Shown: positions 1 through 8,963, counted from the stretch's first letter. The stretch: DNA of 20,821 nucleotides from CAYLUN01 sp964386865 (GCA_964386865.1 CAYLUN010000089.1:1-20821); one strand, 5' to 3'. Translations and numbers: made by a program. Notes: a model not told the origin generated them from the sequence alone.

Positions 1-3000
1 CATCATCGACTTCGAGGCCCAGCGCATCCGCTCGGAGATCATCGAGCACGCCAAGTTATACGGCTCGAAGGGCGGCATTTCCTCCGTGTCGACCTGGGAT
101 TCCAACATCGAGGCGATTCGTAGCTATGCGCGCCAGCGGCCAGCGCTTGCCCTGCAGCATGTGGCCAGCTATTTCGCCGGGGGACAGACGGCCCAGGTGC
201 AGGTGGACGCGGGCGGCGCCGGCCGCGTGCAAGCCAATTACGTGCCCCTGATCAACGGTTCGACAAATACCCTGCTGTCCGGACTGCCCGTCACGTTCAC
301 CGCCGTCCCCGCCATCGGACAAACCTTCGCCTACTGGGTGGTGACCAGCACCCAAGCCGCTCGCACGGCCAGCCTCTCCGCCGCGGGCTCGGCGTGGCGC
401 TACACGATACCCGCCACCGAAATCCCCGGTTGGACGCAGAAGACGTTCGACGACGCCGCCTGGCCCTCCGGCCCGGGCCAGCTCGGCTACGGCGACGGCG
501 ACGAGTCGACGGTCATCGGCGCCTCCTCGAACCTGATCACCGCCGCCTATTTCCGCCGGACGTTCGTCCTCACCAACGCCGCCTCGCTCACCGCGCTCGA
601 CCTGCAGCTCCTGCGTGACGACGGCGCGATCGTCTACCTCAACGGCACGGAGCTTCTGCGCTCGAACATGCCGACCGGAGCCGTCACCTTCGCGACGTTC
701 GCCTCGTCGAACATCACCAGCACGAGCGTTCCGAACGAGAACGCCTATAATCCGTTTTCCGTCGCCCCCGCGTCCTTCGTCGAGGGCACGAACGTGATCG
801 CCGTCGAGATCCATCAGTCTTCGGGCAACTATTCGGACCTCGGCTTCGACCTCCAGGCCACGGCCACCGGCGCCGCCGACGGCGCCGGCGGCGTCACCAC
901 GAACACCTCGCCCGTCCTGACCTTCATCCCCGACGGCACGGCCCCGCTGAGCGTCCGCGCCGTGTTCACACCCACCGGCGCGAGCCTGCTGCCCGCGACG
1001 GTGACCGGCAACCTCACGCTCACGGCCGCCGGTTCGCCCTGGCTCGCAACCGGCGACATCTACGTGCCGTCCAACACGAGCCTGACCGCCGAACCGGGCG
1101 TCTCGATCCAAATGCCCGATAAAGCCAGCATTTATGTGCAAGGCCAATTGAGCTTGAACGGCTCGCCCGACGCCCCTGTGAGCATCGGCCCCAACACCAA
1201 CGTGAGCGCCCGCTCGCAGCTCTACGTGGACCCCTCGCTGGCCGACGCGACCGACCAGCCCAACCAGTGGGGCGGTATCGCCTTCAGCCGCGCCGACCAC
1301 GCGGGCGTGCTGTCGAACGTCGTCATCCGCGGCGCCACGCTCGCGGCGAACGACTGCGTCAACATGAAGGCCGCCGTCTCCGCCTTCGGCTCCGACCTCC
1401 GCCTCTATGGCCTCGACATCAGCGACTCGCGCCTGCCGATCTTCGTGCAGGAGGGCAACTCAACCATTCTCGAAAACAGCCGCCTCTACATCGACGTCAT
1501 CGGCGACGCGATCAATATCAAGCGCGCCCAGTACGCCCGCGTCGAGAACTGCGAGATGTTCTCCGCCAGCCTCACCATCGATACCGATGCCATCGATTAC
1601 GACGGCATCCAGGGCGGCATCATCCGCGGCAATTACCTGCACGATTTCATGGGCGGCAACAATGACGCCATTGATATCGGCGAGGGCACGCTCGATCTGC
1701 TCGTCGAAAGCAACCGCATTGAGCGCTGTTTCGACAAAGCGGTCTCAATAGGACAGGCCTCTACGGCAATCGTACGACGCAACCTCATCTCCGAGGTCGA
1801 CATGGGACTTGGGGTCAAGGACTTCGGCTCCTACGGGCTCATCGAGAACAATACCTTCCGCGACGTGTCGCACGCCGTGGCCGTCTACGAAAAAAATCTC
1901 GGCATGGGCGGCGGCAGCGCCGTGGTCCGCAACTGCATCGTCTCGCATCCCACCCTCGAACCGTTCACCTGCGACGCCCTTTCCGCGCTCAGCGTCTCTT
2001 ACACGCTGTGCGACACCGCTTACGTCTCAGGCACCGGCAACCGAGCGGCGGAGCCCCAGTTCCTGCGACCGAGCGCGGGCAACTTCGCGCTTCAGACCGG
2101 CTCTGCCGCGGTCGATTCTGGCGCGCCCGACTCCCCGCGCGACGCTGACGGCTCCCGCGCCGACATGGGCGCGTTGCCTTTCGACTGGCGCGAGGGCCAC
2201 GCCGTCATCTCCGAGATCCACTATCATCCCGCAGACACGAATCAGGCCGAGTTCGTCGAGCTGACAAACCCCGGCGGCGCGCCCCTCGACCTGACCGGCT
2301 ACAGCTTCTCCAAGGGCCTTACGTTCGCCTTTCCCCCTGGCACGACGCTCGACCCCGGCGCGTATCTGGTGCTCGCCTCCTCCGCCGGCCTCCCCGGCGC
2401 GCTTGTCTGGACCGCCGGCACGCTCGACAACGCGGGCGAGGCGCTCCAGCTCATCGACCCCGCCTCGAACGTCATTGACCGCGTCGACTACAAGCCGGCC
2501 GCCCCTTGGCCCGTCGAGCCGGACGGGCAAGGCCCTTCCTTGTCGCTGATCAGCCCGCGCTGGAATAACGCCCTGCCGGCGAGCTGGTTCGCGAGCGCGG
2601 CGCTCGGAGGAACGCCCGGCGGGCCCTTCGACAATCTGGCCGCCACTTCGTCGAACCAGCTCGTCGTCACCTCCCCGTACGGCGGCGCTCTGCCGCCGGC
2701 CGGCACGAACTGGCACCCCTACGCGCAGGCGCTGGTGGCGTGCGTGACCAACTCGCCGTTGGCGATCGGCCTGGCGACGCAGGTCGTCTGCATCGGTTGG
2801 GCGGGAAGCGGCTGTGTCCCGCCCGCCGGGCTGACGACCAACACGCCATCGATCGGCCTGACCAACGATTCATCGATCGCCTGGCGGTGGGGAACCAATT
2901 TCTGGATGTACACGGCAACCAACGGAAGCGGGTCCGTAAACGTGAGCAGCGGCTGGTTTTCGGCGGGTTCGAACGTGGTCGTCGCCGCGACACCCGCCTA

Positions 3001-3961
3001 CTCCTGGCGCTTCGCGAACTGGTCAGGCCAGACCAACGGCTGCGTGATGACGGGCTCCGTCATCTCGGTCTTGATGGATCGCCCGCGCACCAACATCACG
3101 GCTGAGTTCACCCGCCAGTATTCACTACAAGTCAGCAGCCGGTACGGACAGGGCTCGCCACCCGCCGGAACAAACTGGTTCGACTACGCCACGTCAATGA
3201 GGGCTTCGATCACGAATTCCCCCTGTACGTATGGAGCGACCCAATACGTGTGCCGCGGCTGGTCAGGCACGGGCAACGTACAGAGCAGCGGTTCGACCAC
3301 CAGCACCCCGTCGTTCTCCCTGACGGGGAACTCAGCGGTCACCTGGCTGTGGCAGACCAATTACTGGCTCGACACGGAGGTGAAGGGCGGTGGCGCGGTC
3401 AGCGTCGGAGACGGTTGGCAGACGCGCGGCACGAACCTTCCGGTCGTCGCGACGGCGTCGAACTACTGGTCGTTTGCGGCGTGGGCGGGAACGACGAACG
3501 GCTGCGCGATCGTGAGCAACCGGATCACGGTCGCGATGACCGGCCCGCGCCAGGTGGCAGCCGTCTTCTCCCCTTATCTCGCCACAAACAGCGTGCCGAA
3601 GTGGTGGCTGTCCCTGTTCGGGCTGACGAACTTCAACGCGAGTGCGCTGCAGGACGCCGACCGCGACGGCATGCTGTCGTGGCAGGAGTGGGTGGCAGGG
3701 ACAGATCCCACCAACCCGACCTCTTTCTTCCAGCTCACTGCGGCAGACCGCGATCTTGCTGCCGGGCACGTGCTACGCTGGGCCAGCGTGGCGAACCGCT
3801 TTTACTCGCTGGCGCGTTCCACCAACCTGCTGCAGGGTGCCAGCGGATTCCGCCCCCTTTTCGCCGCAACCAACCTGCCCGCCACCCCGCCGCTCAACAC
3901 CTACACGGACCGCCTCGATGGCGCAGAAACGCTCTTCTACAAATTGCAGGTACGCGAGTAA
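1..3961 (+). CDS. Giant modular surface protein: CotH tail, beta-helix, lamin-tail domain (5' partial)
   Basis: The reading frame is open from base 2, so the start lies upstream; a GTG at 86 is internal. Residues counted from that GTG. The first ~60 codons, including RSEIIEHAKLYGSKGGISSV before residue 1, look like the end of a CotH-type kinase fold. An InlB B-repeat-like segment (~36-95) follows, then a galactose-binding-like module (~104-256, with LLRDDGAIVYLNG), the rest of the B-repeat (~277-298), a right-handed beta-helix (~313-690), a lamin-tail domain (~706-820, ISEIHYHP...FVELTNPG), two ~150-residue repeats (~855-1008, ~1010-1160), a Ca-binding-like segment (DADRDGMLSW) and a final beta-rich domain ending YKLQVRE. 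Such architectures are typical of secreted proteins in the Verrucomicrobiota-type bacteria. The substrate is unknown; adhesion or polysaccharide binding is inference. It converges on the flippase gene with four bases between the stops. Confidence 0.85.
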   Translation, partial: IIDFEAQRIRSEIIEHAKLYGSKGGISSVSTWDSNIEAIRSYARQRPALALQHVASYFAGGQTAQVQVDAGGAGRVQANYVPLINGSTNTLLSGLPVTFTAVPAIGQTFAYWVVTSTQAARTASLSAAGSAWRYTIPATEIPGWTQKTFDDAAWPSGPGQLGYGDGDESTVIGASSNLITAAYFRRTFVLTNAASLTALDLQLLRDDGAIVYLNGTELLRSNMPTGAVTFATFASSNITSTSVPNENAYNPFSVAPASFVEGTNVIAVEIHQSSGNYSDLGFDLQATATGAADGAGGVTTNTSPVLTFIPDGTAPLSVRAVFTPTGASLLPATVTGNLTLTAAGSPWLATGDIYVPSNTSLTAEPGVSIQMPDKASIYVQGQLSLNGSPDAPVSIGPNTNVSARSQLYVDPSLADATDQPNQWGGIAFSRADHAGVLSNVVIRGATLAANDCVNMKAAVSAFGSDLRLYGLDISDSRLPIFVQEGNSTILENSRLYIDVIGDAINIKRAQYARVENCEMFSASLTIDTDAIDYDGIQGGIIRGNYLHDFMGGNNDAIDIGEGTLDLLVESNRIERCFDKAVSIGQASTAIVRRNLISEVDMGLGVKDFGSYGLIENNTFRDVSHAVAVYEKNLGMGGGSAVVRNCIVSHPTLEPFTCDALSALSVSYTLCDTAYVSGTGNRAAEPQFLRPSAGNFALQTGSAAVDSGAPDSPRDADGSRADMGALPFDWREGHAVISEIHYHPADTNQAEFVELTNPGGAPLDLTGYSFSKGLTFAFPPGTTLDPGAYLVLASSAGLPGALVWTAGTLDNAGEALQLIDPASNVIDRVDYKPAAPWPVEPDGQGPSLSLISPRWNNALPASWFASAALGGTPGGPFDNLAATSSNQLVVTSPYGGALPPAGTNWHPYAQALVACVTNSPLAIGLATQVVCIGWAGSGCVPPAGLTTNTPSIGLTNDSSIAWRWGTNFWMYTATNGSGSVNVSSGWFSAGSNVVVAATPAYSWRFANWSGQTNGCVMTGSVISVLMDRPRTNITAEFTRQYSLQVSSRYGQGSPPAGTNWFDYATSMRASITNSPCTYGATQYVCRGWSGTGNVQSSGSTTSTPSFSLTGNSAVTWLWQTNYWLDTEVKGGGAVSVGDGWQTRGTNLPVVATASNYWSFAAWAGTTNGCAIVSNRITVAMTGPRQVAAVFSPYLATNSVPKWWLSLFGLTNFNASALQDADRDGMLSWQEWVAGTDPTNPTSFFQLTAADRDLAAGHVLRWASVANRFYSLARSTNLLQGASGFRPLFAATNLPATPPLNTYTDRLDGAETLFYKLQVRE

Positions 3962-3973
3962 GCCCTTACGCGC
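3954..3973. terminator. Short palindrome between convergent stop codons
   Basis: GTAAG-CC-CTTAC forms a 5-bp stem that extends by GCG/CGC after one mismatch. It contains the TAA of the plus-strand surface protein and the TAA of the minus-strand flippase. Its symmetry would let it act on both strands. No T-tract follows, so intrinsic termination is uncertain. Confidence 0.35.
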
Positions 3974-5351
3974 CCAGACCGTCCGCACCCGGCGGGCTCA
4001 GCTGCTTCCGCAGCAGGCTGCGCGTCCCGAAGTGCGCCAGCACCGCGAGGAACTGAATCACGGCGATGACGAACATCACGCCCACGATGAACTCCAGCCG
4101 CGCCGCACGCAGAGACGCCATCCAGTCGATCCACGAGCTCGGCAGGTAGGGCGTGAAGAAGCCGTATCCGGTCAACGAGATCAACACGAGGGACTCCAGA
4201 AGCGTCAAGGGCACCGCGTAGGTGATGAACCCGAACCGGCGGCAGGCCATCTCGTGGGTCGAGAAGCAGGCGAAGGCCACACGGAATACGTTCGTCATCG
4301 ACATCCAGATAACCAAATAGGCGTACGGCTGATAGTCGCGCCATTTGGCCACGATGCCGAAAAGCCACTCGATGCCGACACCCAAGACCGTCGCGACAAC
4401 GCCCCCTCCGAGCACGGTGAACGCGAGGGACTGCGCCAAGATGCGGCTCGTGTTCTTCCCTTTTTCGAACGCCTCGGAGACCACCGGGAAAAACGCGATG
4501 GCCACCGCCGACCACAACATGTTCGGAATCTCCGCAAACCGCGAGCCGAAATAGAAGGCCGCCGACTCGACATCGGGCAGGCGCTGACGGATGACGAAGA
4601 ACTGAATCGTCGTCGAGACGCTCCCCACCGTCATCAGGATCGCGACAGGCAGCGTGTACAGGCACATCTCCTTCAGGTGCGCCCGGTACGACTCGCGGCG
4701 AACGGCACCCGAAAGGGCCTTCCGCAGACCCCACATGCCAATGCCGATCGACGCCAGATAGAGCATCACCTGGGCCGAGAAGTATCCGAGCAGCCCTGAA
4801 ATCGGCAGCAGCAGCAGCAGTACGATCAACCGCGCCGGCGCGGCGACCATGCCGATCGCGCTCATGCACCGGAAACGCTTCAGCGCCTGCAGCGCGCTGT
4901 TGAGAATGGGCATGAAAATGGAGGTCACCGAAAGCACACAGAGCAGCCACACGATGCCCGTCTGCTCGATGCGCATGCGCTGAAAAACGTGGGGGGCCGA
5001 GACCCAGGTGTAGGCGCCGATCACAACCGAAGAGACGCCGGCCAGACAGAGCGCGTCCAGCAGCAGCGCCTTAACTTTGCCATATTCCTCTTTGGCGCCG
5101 AACGCGTTGATGAACTTGGTGAAGGGCGTCAGCACGATCGCCAGCGGCAGGCCCAGCATGCTGCCGATCTGCGTCAGCGGCAGCAGCGCGCCCAGCTCAG
5201 CCTGCGGCACCCACTTCGGAATCAGCCACAGCCCGGCATACAAGTTGATGACATCGCCGAAGCGCTGCACGGCGAACATGATGACGGCGTACCACCACAC
5301 CGGCCCGAGCCACGCCTTGACGCTCTCCTTCATGCGAACCATCGGGATCAT
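3966..5351 (-). CDS. Oligosaccharide flippase, Wzx/MATE (MOP) superfamily
   Basis: A polytopic membrane protein of 461 residues with about twelve hydrophobic segments. Its N-terminal half reads like lipopolysaccharide/O-antigen flippases (FGDVINLYAGLWLIP near the start, LPLTQIGSMLGLPLAIVLTP soon after). It would move a lipid-linked glycan across the inner membrane. The open frame extends upstream to 5414. I chose the ATG at 5351 because it overlaps the stop of the preceding YfhO-like gene as ATGA, the usual sign of translational coupling, and because GAGGGAAGAG lies upstream; the longer form would overlap that gene by 67 bases with an unlikely N-terminus. It is the last gene of the GT2-YfhO-flippase operon. 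The family is clear, the exact substrate is not. Confidence 0.82.
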   Translation of the reverse strand: MIPMVRMKESVKAWLGPVWWYAVIMFAVQRFGDVINLYAGLWLIPKWVPQAELGALLPLTQIGSMLGLPLAIVLTPFTKFINAFGAKEEYGKVKALLLDALCLAGVSSVVIGAYTWVSAPHVFQRMRIEQTGIVWLLCVLSVTSIFMPILNSALQALKRFRCMSAIGMVAAPARLIVLLLLLPISGLLGYFSAQVMLYLASIGIGMWGLRKALSGAVRRESYRAHLKEMCLYTLPVAILMTVGSVSTTIQFFVIRQRLPDVESAAFYFGSRFAEIPNMLWSAVAIAFFPVVSEAFEKGKNTSRILAQSLAFTVLGGGVVATVLGVGIEWLFGIVAKWRDYQPYAYLVIWMSMTNVFRVAFACFSTHEMACRRFGFITYAVPLTLLESLVLISLTGYGFFTPYLPSSWIDWMASLRAARLEFIVGVMFVIAVIQFLAVLAHFGTRSLLRKQLSPPGADGLGA

Positions 5352-7858
5352 CCGGTGACACTCTTCCCTCTGGCACGCACAAGGCCAGCCACGCCCCACA
5401 CAAAAACCAAGCAAGCCGCCAACCCGCCGATCAGGGGCAGCTTGAAATTCCGGCTCCGGCGCAACACGACTTCATGCTCGCCCGCCGGCACAAGCGCAGC
5501 CGGCCAGCAGCAGTCGGCGACATAGGAGGCGACCCGCTGGCCATCGACGAGAATCTCCGGGTCATCTAAGCGCTCGGCGAATATGATCAGCCCGGCGGCC
5601 TTCGACGACACGCGGAGCCGGGTTCCGAACGCGCCCGGCTGCCCACGCGATGATAGCACGCGCACCTCACCCGGCGCCGACACGCCGCCCGGGGCTGCCG
5701 GGGTGGGCGCGTCCGTCACATCCGGCCGCCCGCGCGCGACCTCGTCCGCCTGCCTCTCAGCTGGCACGCCCCCCTCCCATCCGGTCACCAGCCGCGGCTT
5801 CCCGCTCACGTCTCGGACGCGCGCAACCAGCAGGCTGCTCTCGCCGGGCGCGACCGGCCGCACGACACCTTGGCCCAGCTCAAAATACAAAACGGGCTGC
5901 AGCACGCCAGCCCGCACCAACTCCTCGCTCCCTTTGCGCGGAAGGATCACATACTCGACCCCGCACAGCCGCCACAGCCGGAGCGGGTCCGCCTGCAGCG
6001 CGGTGCACAACCGACCGAAAGGCGTCTCCCGCTCGTCGGCGCCGGGGGCAAGGTTGCGGATACCGTTCATCGACAGCGACGTGCTGAACCAATCTTGCGC
6101 CCACGCGTTGGGCGTCACGTAGTTGATCACGTTCACAAAACGGTCGCTCGCGTCCTTCTTGATGGCCGATACGACCGCGTTCGCGTGATAGAACGGCGCC
6201 ACGTTGATCACGCGTACGTACCGCTTCGCCACCGCCGCCTGCTCCAGCGCAAGCACCGCAAGGGCGACGCAGCCCAGGCGCACGAGCATCCGCTCGGACG
6301 CCTGGCGCGCGGCCCACCACGCAAGCCCGGCGATAAGACCGGCCAGGCAGGCGGACCGCAGCAGGCTATGCACCGCATAGCTGCCAAGAGCCGGCGAGAC
6401 CTGCCCGAGGCCCAGGCTCGCGATGTGGCTGACAATGGCCGATTTATTCGCCAGCATCACTCCCGCGCCGAGCACCAGCGCCAGAGCAAATCCCCCTGCC
6501 AGCAACGCCAAGCGGCGCCGCATGGCGGGCGCGCGCAGGAAGGCGTCCATCCCGAGCCCGGCCAGCATCGCCGTGGCCAGCTCGACCAGGTGGTGGAACT
6601 TGACCGGCGCGCGGATGTAGTCCATGTAGGGCAGCGCATAGAACAGCCGATAGATGGGCGTGTAGCGCCCGAGCGCCAAAACCAAACACACGGCCCACAC
6701 CCCGCACCAGAACGGCACGTCAGAATAGTCGGCGTCCGCCTGTAGGGGCGAAGGGTCTTTCGCCCTTTTCCGCGCACCGGCCCACGCCACGACCGCCAGC
6801 ACGGCGAACAGCACCGACACCAAACCCAGATACACCGTGTGCCCGCGGTAGTTGGGCATCATGCGTCCCTTTTGGAAGGCCTCCTCGGCAGGCCGCCCCA
6901 ACCGACCCCAATACGGGTACGGCATCTGCATCGACTCGTCGCCGAAAACGCCCGGAGCCACAAATTCGAGCACGTCTTCCGGCGGCAAGCTCCAGCCGGT
7001 TGCGAACTGCCACCGCTCGCGCCGCTCCTGCTCCGACGGCGCCACTTTCGGCGCTTCAGCAGCAGCCTTCTGCGCGGCGGCCGAGATCCCCGCGATCTGC
7101 GCGTCGCGGCTGGCCATCGTGGTCGTCACCGACGAGCGCAGGCTGCCGAACCCGGCCAGCACCAGGAACACAAGCGAAACGGCAAAGCGCGGCCAGACAG
7201 AGATGACATTTCCCCAGACGTGGCCTCCGCTTTCCTTACGGCTTCCGACTTCCGGCTTTCGGCTTCTGTGCTTGACCGTCAGCCACAGCGCGTAGCACGC
7301 CGCCACGACGCCCACTAGCACCAGCACGTCCGGCTGACACGTCGCGCCCCAAGCGAACACCAGCCCCAGCGCCGCAAAATAGAAGAGGCGCTTGGTCTCG
7401 AAGCACCGGATCAGCAGGCCGAACGACCACGCCGCGCACGAGAACATGTGAAAATATCCGCGGTGGCCGGCCGCAAAGAGCGTGAACGTGTAGCCGCACA
7501 GCCCCAGCGCGAGCCCGCCAAACCACGCGGCGACCGGGTGCACGCGCCGCCCGCGCAAATAGTATACGCCAGCGAGCGTAAGCAGCAGCGAATCCAGAAT
7601 GTAGGTCAGCTCGTGCGCGTAGAGCGGCGGGAAAAGCATCCAGTAGAGCACGTGCGGCGTGAATGCGGCGCCGCCGAGGAACCGCTCGATCAGACTCGTG
7701 CGGTACGCATAGGCGAAGAAAGGCCCCGCATCCGGCGACACCAGTGCGGTGAACTTCGGCAAAGCCTGCCAGAAGACAATCAGCACGCACACGGCGAACA
7801 CACTCAAACAGAGGCACGCCAAGCCATGGCGCCCCAGAAACCGACGCAATTTGTCCAT
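5348..7858 (-). CDS. YfhO-like polytopic membrane protein (GT-C-type glycosyltransferase candidate)
   Basis: 836 residues with many transmembrane segments, an extracytoplasmic loop after the first one, and a C-terminal beta-rich domain (about 730-810) ending in a last membrane helix and basic tail. The pattern YIRAPVKFHHLVELATAMLA followed by a GMDAF stretch is characteristic of the YfhO family, whose known members are linked to glycosylation of lipoteichoic acid or other surface glycans. Start: the frame opens at a GTG at 7879, but the ATG at 7858 has GAGG eight bases upstream and begins MDKLRRFLGRHG, so I prefer it. Two segments look inserted: a basic stretch around residues 197-206 made by a 7-bp tandem repeat, and a loop around 364-371 made by a small palindrome. 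It sits between the GT2 gene and the flippase, overlapping the latter by four bases. Confidence 0.72.
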   Translation of the reverse strand: MDKLRRFLGRHGLACLCLSVFAVCVLIVFWQALPKFTALVSPDAGPFFAYAYRTSLIERFLGGAAFTPHVLYWMLFPPLYAHELTYILDSLLLTLAGVYYLRGRRVHPVAAWFGGLALGLCGYTFTLFAAGHRGYFHMFSCAAWSFGLLIRCFETKRLFYFAALGLVFAWGATCQPDVLVLVGVVAACYALWLTVKHRSRKPEVGSRKESGGHVWGNVISVWPRFAVSLVFLVLAGFGSLRSSVTTTMASRDAQIAGISAAAQKAAAEAPKVAPSEQERRERWQFATGWSLPPEDVLEFVAPGVFGDESMQMPYPYWGRLGRPAEEAFQKGRMMPNYRGHTVYLGLVSVLFAVLAVVAWAGARKRAKDPSPLQADADYSDVPFWCGVWAVCLVLALGRYTPIYRLFYALPYMDYIRAPVKFHHLVELATAMLAGLGMDAFLRAPAMRRRLALLAGGFALALVLGAGVMLANKSAIVSHIASLGLGQVSPALGSYAVHSLLRSACLAGLIAGLAWWAARQASERMLVRLGCVALAVLALEQAAVAKRYVRVINVAPFYHANAVVSAIKKDASDRFVNVINYVTPNAWAQDWFSTSLSMNGIRNLAPGADERETPFGRLCTALQADPLRLWRLCGVEYVILPRKGSEELVRAGVLQPVLYFELGQGVVRPVAPGESSLLVARVRDVSGKPRLVTGWEGGVPAERQADEVARGRPDVTDAPTPAAPGGVSAPGEVRVLSSRGQPGAFGTRLRVSSKAAGLIIFAERLDDPEILVDGQRVASYVADCCWPAALVPAGEHEVVLRRSRNFKLPLIGGLAACLVFVWGVAGLVRARGKSVTG
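6746..6765. repeat. Small palindromic element inside the YfhO-like gene
   Basis: GGGCGAA, a six-base loop, then TTCGCCC: a perfect 7-bp stem in a GTAGGGGCGAAGGG context. It resembles the short palindromic repeats scattered between genes in many environmental bacteria. Here it is translated in frame (AKDPSPLQADAD region) in a loop between two membrane helices. The family assignment is an inference without other copies in view. Confidence 0.5.
7241..7268. repeat. Degenerate heptamer tandem repeat (four copies) inside the YfhO-like gene
   Basis: Four adjacent 7-mers on the plus strand: GCTTCCG, ACTTCCG, GCTTTCG, GCTTCTG. On the coding (minus) strand they give the basic, non-conserved-looking run RSRKPEVGSRKE just after a membrane helix. 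The 7-bp unit keeps no reading frame, so the resulting peptide is not itself periodic. Confidence 0.6.
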
Positions 7859-7940
7859 CACATGCACCTCACGCGCCACACTTTAGCATTTCGGGCCTCC
7901 GCATGCCTATCGGTTTCTGGCCCCCTAACTCGGCAGCCGG

Positions 7941-8963
7941 TCATACCTCGGGGCCCTTCTGCCAGGCTTCCCTGGCCACGGGCGCTTGCCGCAGCCCCAT
8001 GGCCTTGCGCAGCGTCGCCACGCCGTACGTCCAGAGCGTGATCCAGCAGACCGGCACATGGTACAGCCACGCCCCGTCCGGCCGGCGGCAGAAGCCTACG
8101 GTCGCCTGCACAACCAGCGGCACAACAAGCGCCGTGCATACGGCGAAGCGTAGGATGCCGGCCCGCTTCTGCCGATCCCACGGGTAGGTCCGCTGCTTCT
8201 CTTGCGCGAAGAACAAAAAGTCCCGGATGCGCCGCCGCTGCTTGCGCTCAAAATCACCCAGCCGCACGCAGAACAGGTGCACGATGCCCGTCTTGACCTT
8301 GGCCACATGACACAAGCCGGCACGCACGGCCTGATGCATCACGTCGATGTCGAAGAAATACGGCTCCCACGCCACCTGTCCCAGCAGGCTGCGCCGGAAC
8401 ACGAAGCCGTTCGCGCCGATCGTAGGAAGCGACTCCTCCGTCAGTGTCAGCTTCAGATAGTCGCCACAGTCTTGCTGCGACACGTCCAGACCCGTCCACC
8501 GGCCCGTGACCGCGCAGTACCGGTCGTAGTTCCCGGTAAACAGGCAGAGCGGGTCGTTCATGCCCAGCAGCGCGAAATAGCGCGTCAGCGCAGGGTCGCC
8601 CGGCCGCGAGGTGTACGCCAGCGGCTCCGAGGCCACGATGTCGGGATCGCTGAACGGCGCCAGCATCCGCTCCAGCCAGCGGCCGTCCGGCAGCACGTTG
8701 TCGCTGTCAACCAGCGCGATGACGTCGCCCGTGGCGGCCTTGATCCCGGCCGTCTTGCCCGCCTCCCCCGTCTTCAGCGGATTCTCCACCACCCGGTCGA
8801 CGCCCAGGCGGCGGGCGATAGCCACGGTTTCGTCCGACGACCCCGCGTCAGCGATCACGATTTCGTACTCCGCGCGTGGAACCCGCTGCGAGAGAATCGC
8901 TGACAAACACTCTTCCAAGGTCTTGGCGGAATTCAGTGTCGGAATCACAAAACTGACCTTCAC
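7941..8963 (-). CDS. Family 2 glycosyltransferase (GT-A fold)
   Basis: 340 residues. The N-terminus MKVSFVIPTLNSAKTLEECL, the nucleotide-binding EIVIADAGSSDET (about 34-45) and the metal-binding DSD (86-88) within VIALVDSDNVLPDG are classic GT2 features. A later acidic patch (FFDIDVMHQAVRAG) and a basic stretch (ERKQRRRIRDF) precede one or two hydrophobic segments (about 265-310) that probably tether it to the membrane. The start is a GTG with AAGGGAG about six bases upstream. It is the first full-length gene of the glycan operon, 82 bases ahead of the YfhO-like gene. It likely transfers a sugar to a lipid or glycan precursor on the cytoplasmic face; donor and acceptor cannot be told. Confidence 0.87.
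   Translation of the reverse strand: MKVSFVIPTLNSAKTLEECLSAILSQRVPRAEYEIVIADAGSSDETVAIARRLGVDRVVENPLKTGEAGKTAGIKAATGDVIALVDSDNVLPDGRWLERMLAPFSDPDIVASEPLAYTSRPGDPALTRYFALLGMNDPLCLFTGNYDRYCAVTGRWTGLDVSQQDCGDYLKLTLTEESLPTIGANGFVFRRSLLGQVAWEPYFFDIDVMHQAVRAGLCHVAKVKTGIVHLFCVRLGDFERKQRRRIRDFLFFAQEKQRTYPWDRQKRAGILRFAVCTALVVPLVVQATVGFCRRPDGAWLYHVPVCWITLWTYGVATLRKAMGLRQAPVAREAWQKGPEV

Noticed and set aside
56..1300. Long minus-strand open frame of 414 codons
   Set aside because: It lies opposite the surface-protein gene and gives Gly/Arg/Val-rich sequence without domains, as expected from the antisense of GC-rich coding DNA.
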